Shown here: positions 33,561 through 33,844 of the stretch, one piece after another
Layout: the number at the start of each line of letters is the position of its first letter
Position numbering within the stretch: position 1 is the first letter of the stretch
From: Mycobacterium sp.
GTDB lineage: Bacteria > Actinomycetota > Actinomycetes > Mycobacteriales > Mycobacteriaceae
DNA length: 33,844 bases
Assembly: GCA_023264735.1 (NCBI GenBank)
Contig: JAHFVD010000024.1
Location: 61,470 to 95,313 of the forward strand
Direction: 5' to 3'
Program-made: the position numbers and the translations under genes
Notes under the pieces: model-generated
What the model was told of the DNA's origin: nothing
The model's database searches: none
The model's input: the letters and a program-made list of their open reading frames with translations, nothing else

Positions 33561-33844
33561 CTATTCGCGGCGCAGCCGCGACTCCACGAAGCGCTCGATC
33601 TCTTCCCACTCCTTCACGGCGGCCGCGTACGGTCCGGCGGGGCGGGAGTTCTCCTCGGGATCGAGCACGTAGTCGACCAGCTTGCCCAGCGGGTGGTCCT
33701 CGGCCAGTAGCCGGTCGACGAGGTCCTCCTCGGCGTACTCGCCGACATCGCGGACGAACTCGACGGCCAGCTCCAGTTGGTCGCGGTCGATCGTGTCGGG
33801 CCCGTCGGAGATATCGTCCGACAGCCCGGTCAGCATGTAGATGT
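33561..33844 (-). CDS. Unidentified acidic protein, 5' end beyond the window
   Basis: The frame is open to the right edge (at least 93 codons), so the gene is probably cut by the window; the ATG at 33836 may be internal. The visible part is rich in Asp and Glu (SDDISDGPDTIDRDQLELAVEF at its start) and ends in a charged helix EWEEIERFVESRLRRE. No membrane segment or metal motif is visible and I do not recognise the family. It is convergent with mmpL, 18 bp apart. Confidence 0.6.
   Translation of the reverse strand, partial: IYMLTGLSDDISDGPDTIDRDQLELAVEFVRDVGEYAEEDLVDRLLAEDHPLGKLVDYVLDPEENSRPAGPYAAAVKEWEEIERFVESRLRRE

Overview
The window is a high-GC chromosomal segment from a member of the Mycobacteriaceae, most likely a fast-growing Mycolicibacterium-type species. 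I infer this from gene content and order, protein sequences recalled from Mycobacterium tuberculosis and M. smegmatis, many GTG starts, apparently leaderless promoters and a SAM-IV riboswitch. The order broadly follows the M. tuberculosis Rv3342 to Rv3313c interval (methyltransferase, metA/metX, metC/metY, icd, trpS, Rv3335c, dacB1, aminotransferase, sdhBADC, cdd, deoA, add), with fast-grower insertions. I see no insertion sequence, prophage, CRISPR array, tRNA or rRNA.

Layout. (1) 21-3466, minus strand: a SAM-IV riboswitch leads the operon metY-metX-methyltransferase. These genes make homocysteine by the O-acetylhomoserine route, and the distal gene is an SAM-dependent methyltransferase. (2) 3646-5871: a monomeric NADP-isocitrate dehydrogenase, a different protein family from the dimeric Icd1 found at this place in M. 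tuberculosis. It meets an alpha/beta hydrolase tail to tail over a perfect 20-bp palindrome. (3) 6766-8787: a compact divergent promoter, an exonuclease III-type AP endonuclease and an MFS_3 exporter. (4) 8750-10860: two tandem paralogous lipoprotein lipase-like hydrolases. (5) 10923-14256: trpS and yhjD, convergent with the penicillin-binding D,D-carboxypeptidase dacB1. (6) 14324-20610: a probable putrescine/GABA-type amine catabolic locus with an AsnC/Lrp regulator, class III aminotransferase, SMP-30/strictosidine-synthase-like protein, aminobutyraldehyde-type dehydrogenase and APC permease. (7) 20729-23702: a carboxymuconolactone-decarboxylase-like protein and an adjacent pair of acyl-CoA dehydrogenases, probably a heteromeric enzyme. 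(8) 23772-27190: the operon sdhC-sdhD-sdhA-sdhB for a succinate:quinone oxidoreductase. (9) 27372-30171: the overlapping pyrimidine/purine nucleoside salvage operon cdd-deoA-add, ended by a probable terminator. (10) 30375-33542: a large MmpL transporter without an mmpS partner. (11) The right edge carries the 3' part of an unidentified acidic protein.

Most genes are housekeeping or familiar mycobacterial accessory metabolism. I found no clearly new system. The items most worth a second look are the riboswitch with a possible switching hairpin at its 3' edge, the candidate AsnC operator shared by two promoters of the amine locus, the tandem lipoprotein hydrolases with a 15-nt duplication at their junction, and the orphan MmpL with an acidic tail. 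Long antisense open frames are frequent here and were treated as high-GC shadows.
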